NCBI RefSeq assembly: GCF_032854445.1
Contig: NC_088307.1
Span: forward strand, 1,800,001-1,864,000
From: Liolophura sinensis
Taxonomy: Eukaryota > Mollusca > Polyplacophora > Chitonida > Chitonidae
Reading direction: 5' to 3'
Length of the DNA: 64,000 nt
Below are positions 63,846-64,000 of this stretch, piece by piece. The notes beneath the pieces were generated by a model that was not told the DNA's origin, did not search any database, and worked only from the letters and a program-made list of their open reading frames with translations. A program made the translations under genes and the position numbers. Every line of letters begins with the position of its first letter. Within the stretch, counting starts at the first letter, position 1.

Positions 63846-64000
63846 AAATAAATAGTCTGTTTTCATTTTTGTTTGGCAGTTCTTGAAGTGTGTAAAGAGC
63901 TGATAACTGGCTACAGCAGGGTGAAAAGGTGAGGAGATTTGTGTGAAATTGTTTTAACAATTATGGTTACTTTGGTGTGTGCTTTGTTAAGTCTAGACCC
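63846..64000. other. End of window, nothing recognised
   Basis: Unique AT-rich sequence; the duplication ends near 63932. Confidence 0.5.

Larger units (their letters stand above)
60090..63932. repeat. Segmental duplication, copy C (right part)
   Basis: Partner of 34472-37470. The extra length is mostly the minisatellite at 62060-63335. Small indels and substitutions are spread along the rest, so this copy and its partner have diverged for some time. Confidence 0.85.

Overview
The window is nuclear DNA of a marine invertebrate, most likely a mollusc or a related lophotrochozoan. The reasons are: two intact intron-poor Toll-like receptor (TLR) genes with LRR, membrane and TIR parts; many copies of a tRNA-headed SINE of a kind I associate with molluscs and brachiopods; several LINE families; a solo LTR; long micro- and minisatellites; and an AT-rich background without bacterial-style operons. 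The assignment is from recall of such sequences, not from a search.

Layout. A segment carrying one TLR gene has been duplicated. Copy A runs from 1 to about 11555 and resumes at about 34472-37470. Copy C is 46968-59005 and resumes at about 60090-63932. A third, broken copy B lies at about 40145-45050. Copies A and C each hold an intact minus-strand TLR (6390-9098 and 52792-55506); copy B holds only the 3' end of a TLR pseudogene (43804-45050). The copies share an L1-like LINE relic and SINEs but differ in a solo LTR (only in A), in tandem-repeat copy number (70-bp, 28-bp and 18/36-bp arrays and a TATG microsatellite) and in later SINE insertions.

Copy A is split at about 11556-34471 by a three-level nest of transposons. 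The outermost is a plus-strand LINE whose reverse transcriptase is cut in two. Inside it, bounded by a perfect 17-bp target duplication (13329-13345 and 33068-33084), is a minus-strand LINE with a CCHC ORF1, endonuclease, reverse transcriptase and RNase H. Inside that second LINE, between ORF1 and ORF2, sits a 13.95-kb Polinton/Maverick element (17323-31273) with about 205-bp terminal inverted repeats and a 5-6 bp target duplication.

The Polinton carries a protein-primed DNA polymerase B, a retroviral-type integrase, a major capsid protein, a probable penton-like capsid protein, a collapsed remnant of the packaging ATPase and a set of small conserved proteins, several with membrane segments. 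The enzymes and the capsid genes are broken by frameshifts and stops; several small ORFs remain open. I found no capsid maturation protease. It is an old, dead integrated virus-like element. Between copies A and B lies a frameshifted, intron-less fragment of integrator subunit INTS3 (38190-38905), probably a processed pseudogene.
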